From assembly GCA_016191395.1 (NCBI GenBank), contig JACPOS010000009.1:62001-126000 (forward strand): a stretch of 64,000 bases of DNA, given 5' to 3'. Made by a program: the position numbers and the translations under genes. This document shows, in pieces, positions 7,769-16,796 of the stretch. Within the stretch, counting starts at the first letter, position 1, and each line of letters opens with the position of its first letter. The stretch comes from Chloroflexota bacterium (GTDB lineage: Bacteria > Chloroflexota > Limnocylindria > Limnocylindrales > CSP1-4). Under the pieces are notes generated by a model. It was not told the DNA's origin, ran no database searches, and was given only the letters and a program-made list of their open reading frames with translations.

Positions 7769-8635
7769 CTAGCGCGCGCTGGCGACACTCTCCGCGCCGG
7801 CCAGCTTCGCCGACAGATATACCGGGATGAAGCTCAGCACGATCATGCCGAGCGCGACGACGTTCACGATCGGCCGCGCGTTGGGCAGCTTGAAGTTCGC
7901 GAAGATCCAGATCGGCAGCGTCTGCTCGGTGCCCGCGGTGAAGTTCGTGACCACGATCTCGTCGAAGGACAGCGCAAATGCCAGGAGCGCGCCCGCGAAG
8001 AGCGCCGTTGCGATCGAGGGCAGGGTGATCCGCCGGAACGTCTGCCACGAATCTGCACCAAGGTCCATCGAGGCGTCCTCGAGCGAGCGGCCAAGCCTGC
8101 GCAGCCGCGCGACGACGTTGTTGTAGACCACGACCACGGTGAACGTGGCGTGCCCGACGATGATCGTCGCGATCCCGAACTCGGGCGTCGAGACGTGCAG
8201 CGGCCCGATGTCGAAGCCATCGATGCCCGCGTTCATCGCCGAGTTGAGGGCCATCCCCGTCACGATGCCCGGCAGGGCGATCGGCAGCACGAGGATGAAG
8301 CTGATCCCGTCCCGGCCGAAGAAGCGATGGCGGTGGACGGCGAAGGCGGCGGCGGAGCCGAGGAGCAGCGCGACGACCGTGGCCCCGAGCGCAGCCTGGA
8401 TGGACAGCCAGAACGACTCGCTGATCTGGCTGTTGCTCAGCGCGGCATCCACCCAGCGCAGCGAGAACGTGCCGAGGAACCCCTTCACGCCGAGCCGCTC
8501 GATGAGCCCGTCCCAGGACTGGTTCTTCGAATCGTTGAATGCATAGATCGCGACGATCACGATCGGCACGTACAGGAAGATCACCGTGGCGGCAGCCGCG
8601 ACGCGCAGGCCGATGCGGCTCAATCGTCCGCCCAT
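7769..8635 (-). CDS. potC: Spermidine/putrescine-type ABC transporter permease PotC
   Basis: A 288-residue inner-membrane permease with six predicted helices. The cytoplasmic EAA loop that docks on the ATPase is visible as EDASMDLGADSWQTFRRITLP. The C-terminal segments, LLAFALSFDEIVVTNFTAG and VVALGMIVLSFIPVYLSAKLAG, are typical of PotC. It starts 1 bp after the potB stop and forms the importer with PotA, PotB and PotD. Substrate specificity (polyamine or another cationic or amine solute) cannot be fixed from sequence alone. Confidence 0.9.
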   Translation of the reverse strand: MGGRLSRIGLRVAAAATVIFLYVPIVIVAIYAFNDSKNQSWDGLIERLGVKGFLGTFSLRWVDAALSNSQISESFWLSIQAALGATVVALLLGSAAAFAVHRHRFFGRDGISFILVLPIALPGIVTGMALNSAMNAGIDGFDIGPLHVSTPEFGIATIIVGHATFTVVVVYNNVVARLRRLGRSLEDASMDLGADSWQTFRRITLPSIATALFAGALLAFALSFDEIVVTNFTAGTEQTLPIWIFANFKLPNARPIVNVVALGMIVLSFIPVYLSAKLAGAESVASAR

Positions 8636-8636
8636 C

Positions 8637-9542
8637 TCAGAGGGCCTCGAACGCGCCGAGCCTGCGCGCCAGCAGGAGGTACACCGCGATCACTGCGACC
8701 GGGACGATCGCGAACGCCGCCGCGAACGGGACATTGCCGGACACGCCGACGTGTGCGTACACGACATTGCCGATGAACTGCTCGCCGGAGAAGAGCGTGG
8801 GTGTGATGTAGTCGCCGAGCGTGAGCGAGAAGGTGAAGATGGAGCCCGCGACGAGGCCCGGGAACGCGAGCGGAAGGACCACCCGCCGGAACGTGGTCCA
8901 GGCCCTTCCGCCCAGGTCCGAGGACGCCTCCACGAGCGAATTCGGGATTCGCTCCAGGCCGGCGTACAGGGGCAGGATCATGTACGGCAGCCAGATATAG
9001 CTGAAGACGATTGCGATCGGCACGTCGCCCAGTGCGCCCGGCCCGCGCAGGCCTGCGAACCCGAGGGCCCAGTTCAGGAACCCGTCATCGGCCAGGATGA
9101 TCCGCCACGAGTAGACGCGCACGAGGTAGCTGACCCACAACGGAAGGGTCGCCGTGATGAACAGGATTCGGCGCGTCCGCGGCGAGGCAACACGTGCCAT
9201 GTAGAACGCCAGCGGGAACGCGACGACGGCGTCGGCGAGCGTAACGATCAACGCGATCACGACGGTGTGCCCGGCGACCTGAAGGTACGGCTTCTCGGGA
9301 TTGAGCACGTCCTGGAAGTTGGCGAGACTGGGCTCCCGGACGATCGCCGAAGTCGCCGGGTCCAGCCGCCACAGCGACGAGATGAACATGAGGGTGAGCG
9401 ACCCGAGGTAGATGACGACCAGCCAGAGCACCGGCGGTGCCAGCAGGGTGGCGAGGACGAGGCGCGGCCGCCGGTACAGGGCACCGGACATTCGCCGAAG
9501 CCAGGAGTCGCGGATCGGGTTCGATGCAGCCGTCTTCGTCAT
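8637..9542 (-). CDS. potB: Spermidine/putrescine-type ABC transporter permease PotB
   Basis: A 301-residue permease with an N-terminal helix (LVLATLLAPPVLWLVVIYLGSLTLM), a PotB-type periplasmic loop, and the EAA-type motif VEASSDLGGRAWTTFRRVVLP. It pairs with PotC to form the pore. Its ATG at 9542 lies inside the open frame of potD but overlaps a TGA in another frame by 4 bp, which suggests that the original potD stop was here and that the potD frame has shifted just before it. Confidence 0.92.
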   Translation of the reverse strand: MTKTAASNPIRDSWLRRMSGALYRRPRLVLATLLAPPVLWLVVIYLGSLTLMFISSLWRLDPATSAIVREPSLANFQDVLNPEKPYLQVAGHTVVIALIVTLADAVVAFPLAFYMARVASPRTRRILFITATLPLWVSYLVRVYSWRIILADDGFLNWALGFAGLRGPGALGDVPIAIVFSYIWLPYMILPLYAGLERIPNSLVEASSDLGGRAWTTFRRVVLPLAFPGLVAGSIFTFSLTLGDYITPTLFSGEQFIGNVVYAHVGVSGNVPFAAAFAIVPVAVIAVYLLLARRLGAFEAL

Positions 9543-10788
9543 GGCTCAGGAGTGACGTGGGCCCCGGCCCCGGGGGGTTCGCACCGCGGGTATCCCCGCA
9601 GTCCGTGAGCGGCGTCTTCCAGAACTTGATCTGCGAGGCATAGGCCTCGTCGGAAGTGTGGTAGTCCTTGCAGAAGCCCTTGAAGCCCCACGGGCCGGGG
9701 TTCGCATCGATGAGGTCGCACGCCTTCAGATTGGCCGGCGCCTCGCCGAAGTACTCGGCCACCTGCTGCTGCGTTGCTGGCTGGGACATCCAGTCCATCC
9801 ACTTGAGCATGCAGTTGGGGTTCTTCGCATCCTTGGCGACCATCCACGTGTCGGCCCAGCCGGTGGCGCCTTCCGCCGGAAGGATCGCGTTGACCGGGAT
9901 CGGGGGATCCTCGGCCTTGAGTGCGCCCACCTGGTACGGCCACGTGGTACCGATCCGAGAGAGGTCCTGCTCGAAGTCGGCGATGTTCTCGCCGTAGGTG
10001 CCCCAGTACTTGCCGATCAAGTTCTTCTTCTGATCCTTGAGCAGAGCGACGGACGCGTCGAACTGCGCCTGGGTCAGCTCGTACGGGTCGGTGATTCCGA
10101 GCGCGGGGTTGGCCTTCGCGAGGTACAGCGCCGCGTCGGCGATGTAGATCGCGTAGTTGTACGCCGTGACCTTGCCTGCGTACGCAGGCAGCGGGTCGCT
10201 CGCGAACACTGACGACCAGCTCGTCGGCGCCGTTGTGATCTTCGAGGTGTTCCACATGAGCAGGTTCGCCCCCCAGCCGTGGGAGGTGCCGTAGTGGATC
10301 CCATCGATCGTGTTGTGGACCGGGCTCTGCATCGGGCCCCAGAAGTTCTTCCACTCGGGGAACAGCTTCTCGACGTCGACCGCGGAGACCAGGCCGTCCT
10401 TGATCAGGCGGACCGTTGCATCGCCGGAGGCCGACAGGCCGTCGTATTTGCCGCCCTGGCGGATCAGCGTGACCATCTCATCCGAGCTGCCGGCTTCCTT
10501 GATCGTCTTGAGCTTGCAGCCGGTCTTGGTCTCGAACGGCGTCACCCAGTTGTATTCCTTGACGTTCTTGCCGGACTCGGCGTACCCGGGCCAGACGATG
10601 AGGTTCAGCTCACCCTCTCCGGGACCGATGCTGCTGATCACCGGCACGCCCTGCGTCGGGGTCGCCGTTGCGGGCACGGAGGTAGCTGGTCCGGCCGTCG
10701 CCGGGGCCGTCGTCGGGCTGCTGCCCGAGCAGGCCGGCGTGACGATCGCCGTGATCGCCAATGCCCCAATGAGCTTGCGCTGGAACAT
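9085..10788 (-). CDS. potD: Polyamine-type periplasmic binding lipoprotein PotD, frame shifted at its 3' end
   Basis: The N-terminus MFQRKLIGALAITAIVTPACSG is a lipoprotein signal with a lipobox-like Cys. The PotD-like domain follows (ELNLIVWPGYAES, GANLLMWNTSKI, ADTWMVAKDAKNPNCMLKWM) and ends near 9585 (QIKFWKTPLTDCGD). From there the same frame stays open for another 150 codons of nonsense read out of phase through potB to 9085. A six-G run at 9572-9577 is a likely slip point; one added base gives a stop overlapping the potB ATG at 9539. So the real gene is probably 9539-10788. The ATG at 10788 follows a strong GAGGAGG site. It captures substrate for PotABC. Confidence 0.82.
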   Translation of the reverse strand: MFQRKLIGALAITAIVTPACSGSSPTTAPATAGPATSVPATATPTQGVPVISSIGPGEGELNLIVWPGYAESGKNVKEYNWVTPFETKTGCKLKTIKEAGSSDEMVTLIRQGGKYDGLSASGDATVRLIKDGLVSAVDVEKLFPEWKNFWGPMQSPVHNTIDGIHYGTSHGWGANLLMWNTSKITTAPTSWSSVFASDPLPAYAGKVTAYNYAIYIADAALYLAKANPALGITDPYELTQAQFDASVALLKDQKKNLIGKYWGTYGENIADFEQDLSRIGTTWPYQVGALKAEDPPIPVNAILPAEGATGWADTWMVAKDAKNPNCMLKWMDWMSQPATQQQVAEYFGEAPANLKACDLIDANPGPWGFKGFCKDYHTSDEAYASQIKFWKTPLTDCGDTRGANPPGPGPTSLLSHDEDGCIEPDPRLLASANVRCPVPAAAPRPRHPAGTAGALAGRHLPRVAHPHVHLVAVAAGPGDFGDRPGAQSRQLPGRAQSREAVPSGRRAHRRDRVDRYARRRRRRVPAGVLHGTCCLAADAPNPVHHGDPSVVGQLPRARLLVADHPGR

Positions 10789-10817
10789 GGTCCCTCCTCC
10801 TCTGCGCGCTCCCCGCG

Positions 10818-11948
10818 TCATTCGTTGACGCGGAGGACGTGTTGTCGCTTCCAGACCAGCCGCACGGGTTGCCCCTGCGCGGCCAGCACCTCCATGGACG
10901 ATGTGTGCAGGTTCTGCTGCGTGACAACCAGCTCCGTGCCGGCATCGAGCGCCACGATGTAGCGCGTATCCGGCCCGAGGTACACGACATTGCGGATGGT
11001 GCCATCCGCGCCAACCTCGTCGTCGGCCACCGTCGCACCCCGTTCAGCCATTCGGATCTTCTCGGGACGCACCGTGAACAGGCCTTCCTGGCCGACGAGC
11101 GCCTTCGCGGCCTCGCCGCGAAGGAGGTTGGAGGTGCCCACGAAGCCCGCGACGAAGGCCGTCGCGGGACGCTCGTACAGGTCCGCGGGTGTCCCGAGCT
11201 GCTCGATCCTGCCGCGATTGAACACGGCCAGGCGGTCGCTCATCGTGAGCGCCTCCTCCTGGTCGTGGGTCACGTAAATGAACGTGATCCGGACCTCGCG
11301 CTGGATCGCCTTCAGCTCCAGCTGCATCTCCTCGCGGAGCTTGAGGTCCAGGGCGCCGAGCGGCTCGTCGAGGAGCAGCACGCGGGGCCGGTTGACAAGC
11401 GCCCGCGCGAGCGCGACGCGCTGCCGCTGCCCGCCGGAGAGCTGCGCCGGCTTGCGACGCTCGTAGCCGGTCAACCGGACCATTTCGAGTGCCTCACCCA
11501 CGCGGCGCTCACGATCCGCGCGCGGCACCTTGCGGACCGTCAGCCCGTACCCGACGTTGTCGCCGACCGTCATATGCGGGAACAGGGCGTAGTCCTGGAA
11601 CACGGTGTTGACGTCGCGCTCGAATGGCGGCTGCTGCGTCACGTCGACGCCGTGCAGCCACACGCGACCCTCGGTTGGGAGCTCGAACCCGGCGATCAAG
11701 CGCAACGTCGTGGTCTTGCCGGAGCCTGACGGCCCGAGCATGGAGAAGAACTCGCCATCGGCGATCTCCAGGTCCACGCCATCGACCGCGGCGACCTCGC
11801 CCGTACCGGCGACCGGGGTGCCACCGGAGCGCGCGACGCGACGACCGGCCTCGCCGGAGAAGCGCTTGACGAGATGCTCGAGTCGGACGGCAGCTGGCGC
11901 CGAGGACGCTCCGACCTTCGCGGGGTCTTCCCTGGTCAGGGTGGCCAA
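10818..11948 (-). CDS. potA: Spermidine/putrescine-type ABC transporter ATP-binding protein PotA
   Basis: An ATPase of about 376 residues energising the importer. Motifs are Walker [11 protein letters not shown]-loop [13 protein letters not shown], signature [15 protein letters not shown], Walker [13 protein letters not shown] and the H-loop VTHDQEEAL, followed by a TOBE-type C-terminal domain ([27 protein letters not shown]). TTG at 11948 is preferred because GAGG lies upstream; the frame stays open further, but only as antisense of the ferredoxin gene. An insertion of about 25 residues before the first beta-strand ([10 protein letters not shown]) is unusual. It is the first gene of the pot operon. 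Confidence 0.9.
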   Translation of the reverse strand: MATLTREDPAKVGASSAPAAVRLEHLVKRFSGEAGRRVARSGGTPVAGTGEVAAVDGVDLEIADGEFFSMLGPSGSGKTTTLRLIAGFELPTEGRVWLHGVDVTQQPPFERDVNTVFQDYALFPHMTVGDNVGYGLTVRKVPRADRERRVGEALEMVRLTGYERRKPAQLSGGQRQRVALARALVNRPRVLLLDEPLGALDLKLREEMQLELKAIQREVRITFIYVTHDQEEALTMSDRLAVFNRGRIEQLGTPADLYERPATAFVAGFVGTSNLLRGEAAKALVGQEGLFTVRPEKIRMAERGATVADDEVGADGTIRNVVYLGPDTRYIVALDAGTELVVTQQNLHTSSMEVLAAQGQPVRLVWKRQHVLRVNE

Positions 11949-12080
11949 GTGGATCCTCGTGTGGGTCCGTGGATCGCGGCAGTGTCCGGGCGCGGCCGAT
12001 CCCGTGTCAAGGCAAATCGCACCGGTGCTACCCTTCGGGCGCCAAGCGGGCGCCCAGTTCCATGAGGAGTCCTTCGCGAC

Positions 12081-12368
12081 ATGACGTATGTCATCGCCGA
12101 GCCATGCATCGACGTGCTGGATCTCGCCTGCGTCTCCGTCTGCCCGGTCGACTGCATCCACTATGAGGAAGGGGTCGATCGCAAGCTCTTCATCGATCCC
12201 AACGAGTGCATCGACTGCGGCGCGTGCGAGCCCGAGTGCCCGGTGAACGCGATCTTCCCCGAAGACCAGCTGCCGACCGAATGGGCGGGATACACGAAGA
12301 TCGACGCGGTCTGGTTCACGGATCGCGATGCGGCCCGCGCGATGGTGGACGCCGCGAAACCTCGCTGA
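12081..12368 (+). CDS. fdxA: Seven-iron ferredoxin (FdxA type)
   Basis: A 95-residue soluble electron carrier. The first cysteine set, C-x7-C-x3-C-x3-C with PVDC ([17 protein letters not shown]), matches the [3Fe-4S] plus shared site of FdxA-type seven-iron ferredoxins, and [13 protein letters not shown] binds the [4Fe-4S] cluster. The C-terminal tail (about 70-95) is as expected for FdxA. It could serve the KorAB oxidoreductase encoded at 38224-41165. It is the first plus-strand gene after divergent potA, with proC only 5 bp downstream. Confidence 0.92.
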   Translation: MTYVIAEPCIDVLDLACVSVCPVDCIHYEEGVDRKLFIDPNECIDCGACEPECPVNAIFPEDQLPTEWAGYTKIDAVWFTDRDAARAMVDAAKPR

Positions 12369-12373
12369 CGATC

Positions 12374-13222
12374 GTGTCATCCCTCGCGGGCCGCACGATC
12401 GCGACCGTCGGCTCCGGGGTGATGGCCGAGGCGATGATCGCCGGCCTCCTTCGCGGCCGGCTGGTTGAACCGGGACAGATCGTCGCCAGCCATCCACGCG
12501 CGGATCGCCGCGGCGCGCTGACCGCCACCCACGGTGTCCGCACGGTCGACACCAACGCCGCCGCCGTCGCTGAGGCCGACATCGTCCTGCTGGCCATCAA
12601 GCCCCAGATGCTCGCGCGAGTCGGGCGCGAGATTCGCGATGGGCTCCGCCCAGGCCAGCTCGTGATCAGCATCCTCGCCGGCGCCACGACGCGCGCCCTG
12701 ATCGGCCACCTGGGCCATCGCGAGGTCGTGCGCGCGATGCCCAACACGCCCGCCCAGCTGGGCCGGGGCATGACGGTCTGGTACGCGACGCCGGAGACGT
12801 CCGCAGCCCAGCGCGAGCAGGCGGGCACGCTGCTCGGGGCGCTCGGCGCCCAGATCGAGGTCGATGACGAGAAGCTCGTCGCCATGGCGACCGCCGTTTC
12901 CGGCACGGGCCCGACCTACGTGTTCCTCGTGATGGAGGCCCTCATCGACGCGGCCGTCCATCTCGGCTTCGCGCGCCACGTCGCCCACGATCTCGTGATC
13001 GAGACCCTCGAGGGCAGCACGCTCTTCGCGAAGCAGTCGGGCATGCATCCCGCCCAGCTCCGGAACATGGTCACGTCGCCGGGCGGCACCAGCGCCGCCG
13101 CGCTCCACGAGCTGGAATCCGGGCGGCTTCGGACCGTGCTCTCGGAGGCCGTCTGGGCTGCGTTCCGACGGACCGTGGAGCTCGGCGAGCAGCTCGAGGC
13201 CGGCGTTCCGCCCGAAGGCTAG
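12374..13222 (+). CDS. proC: Pyrroline-5-carboxylate reductase
   Basis: Catalyses the last step of proline synthesis, reduction of pyrroline-5-carboxylate with NAD(P)H. It has a Rossmann fold at the N-terminus ([19 protein letters not shown]), the family motif [16 protein letters not shown], and the C-terminal dimer region with [20 protein letters not shown] and [17 protein letters not shown]. Length of 282 residues is normal. GTG at 12374 is chosen because it follows the ferredoxin stop; the frame extends upstream only as an out-of-phase overlap. Confidence 0.93.
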   Translation: MSSLAGRTIATVGSGVMAEAMIAGLLRGRLVEPGQIVASHPRADRRGALTATHGVRTVDTNAAAVAEADIVLLAIKPQMLARVGREIRDGLRPGQLVISILAGATTRALIGHLGHREVVRAMPNTPAQLGRGMTVWYATPETSAAQREQAGTLLGALGAQIEVDDEKLVAMATAVSGTGPTYVFLVMEALIDAAVHLGFARHVAHDLVIETLEGSTLFAKQSGMHPAQLRNMVTSPGGTSAAALHELESGRLRTVLSEAVWAAFRRTVELGEQLEAGVPPEG

Positions 13223-13234
13223 TCGGCCGCGCCG

Positions 13235-13783
13235 TCAGGCCGCGGGGGCGAGCTCGGGGGCCAGGGGCCGGCGCATCAGCGTCGCGATCAGGATCACGAT
13301 CCCGACCCCGATGAGCACGTCGCCGACGCTGTACACGTTGGCAAACGGGACGCCGGCCGGGATCGCGAAGATGTCCGTGAGCGGCTGGAGCGCGGGGTGC
13401 TCCAGCACGACGCTGTTGGTGTGCGAGCCGGCGTCCGCGAACCCGGCGCTGGTCAACGCACCTGCGTCCGCGGGCATGAAGCCGCCGTTGGCGACGATGG
13501 CGGCGAGATTTGAGATGGAGCCCAGGGCGACGATGGCCATGCCGGGAAGCCGGACGTTGCGGAGCACGGCCAGGAACACTGCAGCCGTGGACGCTACGTA
13601 GATCGCCGGGCCGGCGCTGCCGGCGATGGAGTCGCCTGCCTGCGTGAACAGCACCACCTGGACCAGCAGCCCGGCGACGGCAACCCAGGCCCACCGGAAT
13701 CGGAAGCCGGACAGGTTGCCGATCCTGCCGCGGACCAGGAGTCCGACCAGGATCCCGATGGGGATCGCGACGAGGATGATCAC
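13235..13783 (-). CDS. DUF5317 family membrane protein
   Basis: A 182-residue integral membrane protein with five or six helices: IILVAIPIGILVGLLV at the start, WAWVAVAGLLVQVVLF, AIYVASTAAVFLAVL, and a C-terminal VGDVLIGVGIVILIATLM. The conserved middle, NLAAIVANGGFMPAD, is typical of DUF5317, a family found mainly in Chloroflexota and related phyla, with no known function. It converges on proC and lies 13 bp from the DinB-like gene on the same strand. Confidence 0.8.
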   Translation of the reverse strand: MIILVAIPIGILVGLLVRGRIGNLSGFRFRWAWVAVAGLLVQVVLFTQAGDSIAGSAGPAIYVASTAAVFLAVLRNVRLPGMAIVALGSISNLAAIVANGGFMPADAGALTSAGFADAGSHTNSVVLEHPALQPLTDIFAIPAGVPFANVYSVGDVLIGVGIVILIATLMRRPLAPELAPAA

Positions 13784-13796
13784 TGCGCCGCGAGCA

Positions 13797-14300
13797 TCAC
13801 TGGGCGGCGGCGACCAAGTCCCCGAGCTGGGTCACGTGCCCCTCGACGTGGCCCACGACCAGCCGTTCCGCGATGTCGGCGATCGTGAGATCGCCACGGG
13901 TCACGTGGCGCCCGAGGTACCCGGCCTCGGCGTCGCTCGTCGCCCGGAAGCGGGCCGCCGTCCGGCGCGCCTCGACGTCGATGCGGCTGAGCAGCTCGCG
14001 GGCCGGGAACGTCCGGTCCCGCCCGATGACCTGCACCCGGATGGGATCGTCCTCCAGCCGCCCGAAGGCCGGCGGCTTGCCCCCGCGCGCATCCACGATC
14101 CGCTCGATCTCGCCGAGCCAGTAGGGCAGCATCTCGGCGACATGGGCGAGCACCTCGCGCGGCCCCCATTCCGATTCCGGCCCTGGCCCGTAGGTGGCGG
14201 TCAGCGGCCAGGGCTCGCGTGCCGCGATCGCCGGCCCGAGCTTCGTCATCGCCACCGCCGCCTGCTCCAGTCGATCCGCCAGGCCGGTCATGACTCCCAT
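13797..14300 (-). CDS. DinB/MDMPI-like four-helix protein
   Basis: A 167-residue protein of the DinB superfamily, metal-binding four-helix bundles used as thiol-dependent transferases or hydrolases. Candidate metal ligands are the His in VLAHVAEMLPYW and the two His of VVGHVEGHVTQLGDL, the usual H-x(n)-HxxxH pattern. The ATG at 14300 (MGVMTGLADRL) is chosen over the much longer open frame, whose N-terminal part is arginine-rich and non-homologous. An alternative ATG lies three codons in. Substrate unknown. Confidence 0.72.
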   Translation of the reverse strand: MGVMTGLADRLEQAAVAMTKLGPAIAAREPWPLTATYGPGPESEWGPREVLAHVAEMLPYWLGEIERIVDARGGKPPAFGRLEDDPIRVQVIGRDRTFPARELLSRIDVEARRTAARFRATSDAEAGYLGRHVTRGDLTIADIAERLVVGHVEGHVTQLGDLVAAAQ

Positions 14301-14686
14301 CGCCGGAGTTTCGCACACGTGCCGCTCGGCAAGCATGCGCTCCGTCCGTCCTCTGCCGCTGGCGGCCGATTCACGTTGGTTCCGGCGAAGCGAAACTACC
14401 TGCTGGAACCGGCGTTCGTTATTCGACCTGTGGTCGATGTTGCACGCTTCCGCATGCACGGAACCATCCCGAGGATGACGCCTCGAGCGAACATTGCGGG
14501 TCCGCCGATCGTCGCGCGGCGTCCCGGCGGTCATCTGGAAGGCCGGCGCACGGGGGCTCCTGCCGCGGGCGCCGGCGAGGTCGTCTCCACGGCTTCAAGG
14601 GCTGCAGGCAACCGGGACTACCATGGCCGCAATCCGACGTCGCGGGGCCGCCGAGGCCCCGCCCGCAGCACAGGAGCGGCTGGGCG
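14301..14686. other. Intergenic region between DinB-like gene and hppD
   Basis: This 386-bp gap separates divergent genes and should hold both promoters. It contains an inverted repeat CGGGGCC-N5-GGCCCCG at 14643-14661, 25 bp before the hppD ATG, and a GGTTCC...GGAACC pair near 14379-14411. No convincing open frame or known RNA was recognised. Confidence 0.5.
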
Positions 14687-15856
14687 ATGACCGACACGCT
14701 CACGAAGGGCGCCGCCAACCAGGCGGGTGCGCACATCAACAAGGATGCCTACGCGGAGGCGAAGGACTTCCTGCCCCTGAACGGCGTGGACCACGTCGAG
14801 TTCTGGGTCGGCAACTCCAAGCAGGCCGCCCACTACTTCCGGGCCCTCTGGGGATTCACGCCCGTGGCGTACGCGGGCCTTGAGACCGGCGTTCGCGACC
14901 GCTCCAGCTACGTCATGCGCCAAAACGACATCACGATCGTGCTCACCGGCGCGCTGAGCCCCGATGGCGAGATCGCGGAGCACGTCCACCGGCACGGCGA
15001 CGGCGTGAAGGACATCGCGTTCTCGGTCGATGACGCGACGTCATCGTGGCGCGAGACCACGGCCCGTGGCGCGCGCTCGGTCATCGAGCCGGTGGAGCTT
15101 GACGGGGGCGAGGACGGCGTCCTGCGCCGGAGCGCGGTGGGTGCCTACGGCGAGGTTCGCCACTCGTTCATCGACCGGCGTGACTACCACGGCGTGTTCG
15201 CGCCGGGCTATCGGAAGATCAAGAAGCCGGCCAGGGCCGCCGGTGGCCTGTCCCTCCTCGAGATCGACCACTGCGTCGGCAACGTGGAGCTCGGCGACAT
15301 GAACAAGTTCGTGGACTACTACCGTGACGTGTTCGGCTTCGCCCAGCTCATCCATTACGACGACAAGGTCATCCACACCGAGTATTCGGCGCTGATGTCC
15401 AAGGTCATGACCAACGGCAACGGGCGCATCAAGTTCCCGATCAACGAGCCCGCGTCCGGCAAGAAGAAGAGCCAGATCCAGGAGTTCCTCGACTACTACC
15501 TGGACAACGGCACGCAGCACATCGCGCTGCGGACCGAGGACATCGTCGCGACGGTCCGCCAGCTGCGCGAGAACGGCGTCGAGTTCCTGGGCATGCCCCA
15601 CGCGTACTACGAGACCCTCGCCGACCGCGTCGGCGACGTCGGCGTGCCCATCGCCACGCTGGAGGAGCTTGGCATCGAGGCCGACCGCGACGAGGAGGGC
15701 TACCTCCTCCAGATCTTCACTCGCCCCATCCAGGATCGCCCGACGTTCTTCTTCGAGATCATCGAGCGCCACGGCTCGCGCGGCTTCGGCGTGGGCAACT
15801 TCAAGGCGCTCTTCGAGGCGATCGAGATCGAGCAGGCGAGGCGCGGAAACCTCTAG
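14687..15856 (+). CDS. hppD: 4-hydroxyphenylpyruvate dioxygenase
   Basis: Converts 4-hydroxyphenylpyruvate to homogentisate in tyrosine catabolism. The 389-residue protein has two vicinal-oxygen-chelate halves; iron ligands are the His of EIDHCVGNV, the His of GTQHIAL, and the Glu of FFFEIIERHGSRGFG. The C-terminal helix GNFKALFEAIEIEQ gates the active site. An AGGAG site lies 14 nt upstream of the ATG. It acts with the homogentisate dioxygenase at 24970 and probably the FAH-family hydrolase at 21553, which lie on the same strand but not in one operon. Confidence 0.96.
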   Translation: MTDTLTKGAANQAGAHINKDAYAEAKDFLPLNGVDHVEFWVGNSKQAAHYFRALWGFTPVAYAGLETGVRDRSSYVMRQNDITIVLTGALSPDGEIAEHVHRHGDGVKDIAFSVDDATSSWRETTARGARSVIEPVELDGGEDGVLRRSAVGAYGEVRHSFIDRRDYHGVFAPGYRKIKKPARAAGGLSLLEIDHCVGNVELGDMNKFVDYYRDVFGFAQLIHYDDKVIHTEYSALMSKVMTNGNGRIKFPINEPASGKKKSQIQEFLDYYLDNGTQHIALRTEDIVATVRQLRENGVEFLGMPHAYYETLADRVGDVGVPIATLEELGIEADRDEEGYLLQIFTRPIQDRPTFFFEIIERHGSRGFGVGNFKALFEAIEIEQARRGNL

Positions 15857-15884
15857 CGAGGCTTCCGCGCCATGGCGTCATGAC

Positions 15885-16796
15885 TCAGGGTGCCTCGAAC
15901 GTGAAGGTCTGCATGATCGGCTCGGCTTCCGCCAGGATCGGCGTCAGCGCCGCGTCTCCGCCGCTGTACGAGTAGATCGTGATGATCACGGTCTCGGTCT
16001 CCAGCCCGACGACGTAGATCCGGGCGCGCGAGCTGAATCCGACTCCATACCCGTCGCCCTCGGGGATCGCCGACTTGATGATCGGCACGGTCCGGTCGGG
16101 GCGGTCATCGGCGCACGGAGCTTCGTACGTGGGATCTGGTGCGACATCGAGGATGCGCACGGGCGTGCCGTTCAGGTCTGTCTGATGAATATTCGACACC
16201 ACCAATCCGGGATGGTTGGTGAGGTACCCCACCCAGTCATCGACCGAAGCGGAGCCGGTGCCGCTCAGTACGCACGCTGCGTCCCGCTGTGCCGGTTGCA
16301 CGTTGGACCAGACGAGGATCGGGTCGGCCCGTTGCAGGCTGGTCGTGAGCCCGTAGATCGAGCCGAGGGCGACGTAGTTGCCCCAGCCTGACGGCGTCGT
16401 GAATCTGAACGCCGGCGCGAAGTTCGAGGTGCGGTGCTCACCGGCCACGAACGGTCCGGTGCAGCCGGTCAGGTTGTTCTCGCAGGCGATCGGCTCGACC
16501 GTCGGCGTGGGCCTCGGCGTAGAGACCGACGTCGGCGACGGGGTGGGTTTGCCGCCTGATCCGCTGCCGGGGAGCAGCTGCCAGCCGGCGATCGCGACGA
16601 ACACGATCGCTGCGACTCCCGCCGCGAGCTTGGCGTAGGTGTTCATGGAGGGCCTCCTTGGGAGGCGCCAGCTGCGTCGCTGCCGCTGCCGGCCGATCCG
16701 CTCGTCCACGACGTCCAGGACGCGGTCGGGGGCGGTCAGGCCATCGTCGGCGAGGTATGCACGCAGCACGACGGCGACGTCGGGAGATCGGTTCAT
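15885..16796 (-). CDS. Membrane-anchored partner of ECF sigma factor (putative anti-sigma), copy 1
   Basis: The 303-residue protein has a cytoplasmic head of about 50 residues (VLRAYLADDGLTAPDRVLDV, then RQRQRR), one helix (AAGVAAIVFVAIAGWQLL), a Pro/Thr/Ser linker and an extracytoplasmic domain with several Cys. The head resembles the heads of the partners at 17531 and 26596. Position right after an ECF sigma gene, with a 4-bp overlap once the sigma frameshift is corrected, makes an anti-sigma or sensor role likely. No HxxxCxxC zinc anti-sigma motif is present. The external domain was not recognised. Confidence 0.65.
   Translation of the reverse strand: MNRSPDVAVVLRAYLADDGLTAPDRVLDVVDERIGRQRQRRSWRLPRRPSMNTYAKLAAGVAAIVFVAIAGWQLLPGSGSGGKPTPSPTSVSTPRPTPTVEPIACENNLTGCTGPFVAGEHRTSNFAPAFRFTTPSGWGNYVALGSIYGLTTSLQRADPILVWSNVQPAQRDAACVLSGTGSASVDDWVGYLTNHPGLVVSNIHQTDLNGTPVRILDVAPDPTYEAPCADDRPDRTVPIIKSAIPEGDGYGVGFSSRARIYVVGLETETVIITIYSYSGGDAALTPILAEAEPIMQTFTFEAP

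Noticed and set aside
9085..9538. A PotD-PotB fusion protein
   Set aside because: The extra residues are read out of frame through potB and have no permease sequence; frameshift or stop loss explains it better.
11949..12497. N-terminal extension of PotA to 12497
   Set aside because: It is antisense to the ferredoxin and proC genes; a TTG with a GAGG site at 11948 gives a normal start.
14494..14686. Short frame ahead of hppD as a leader peptide
   Set aside because: No ribosome site or regulatory residue run (Tyr or Phe) was seen.
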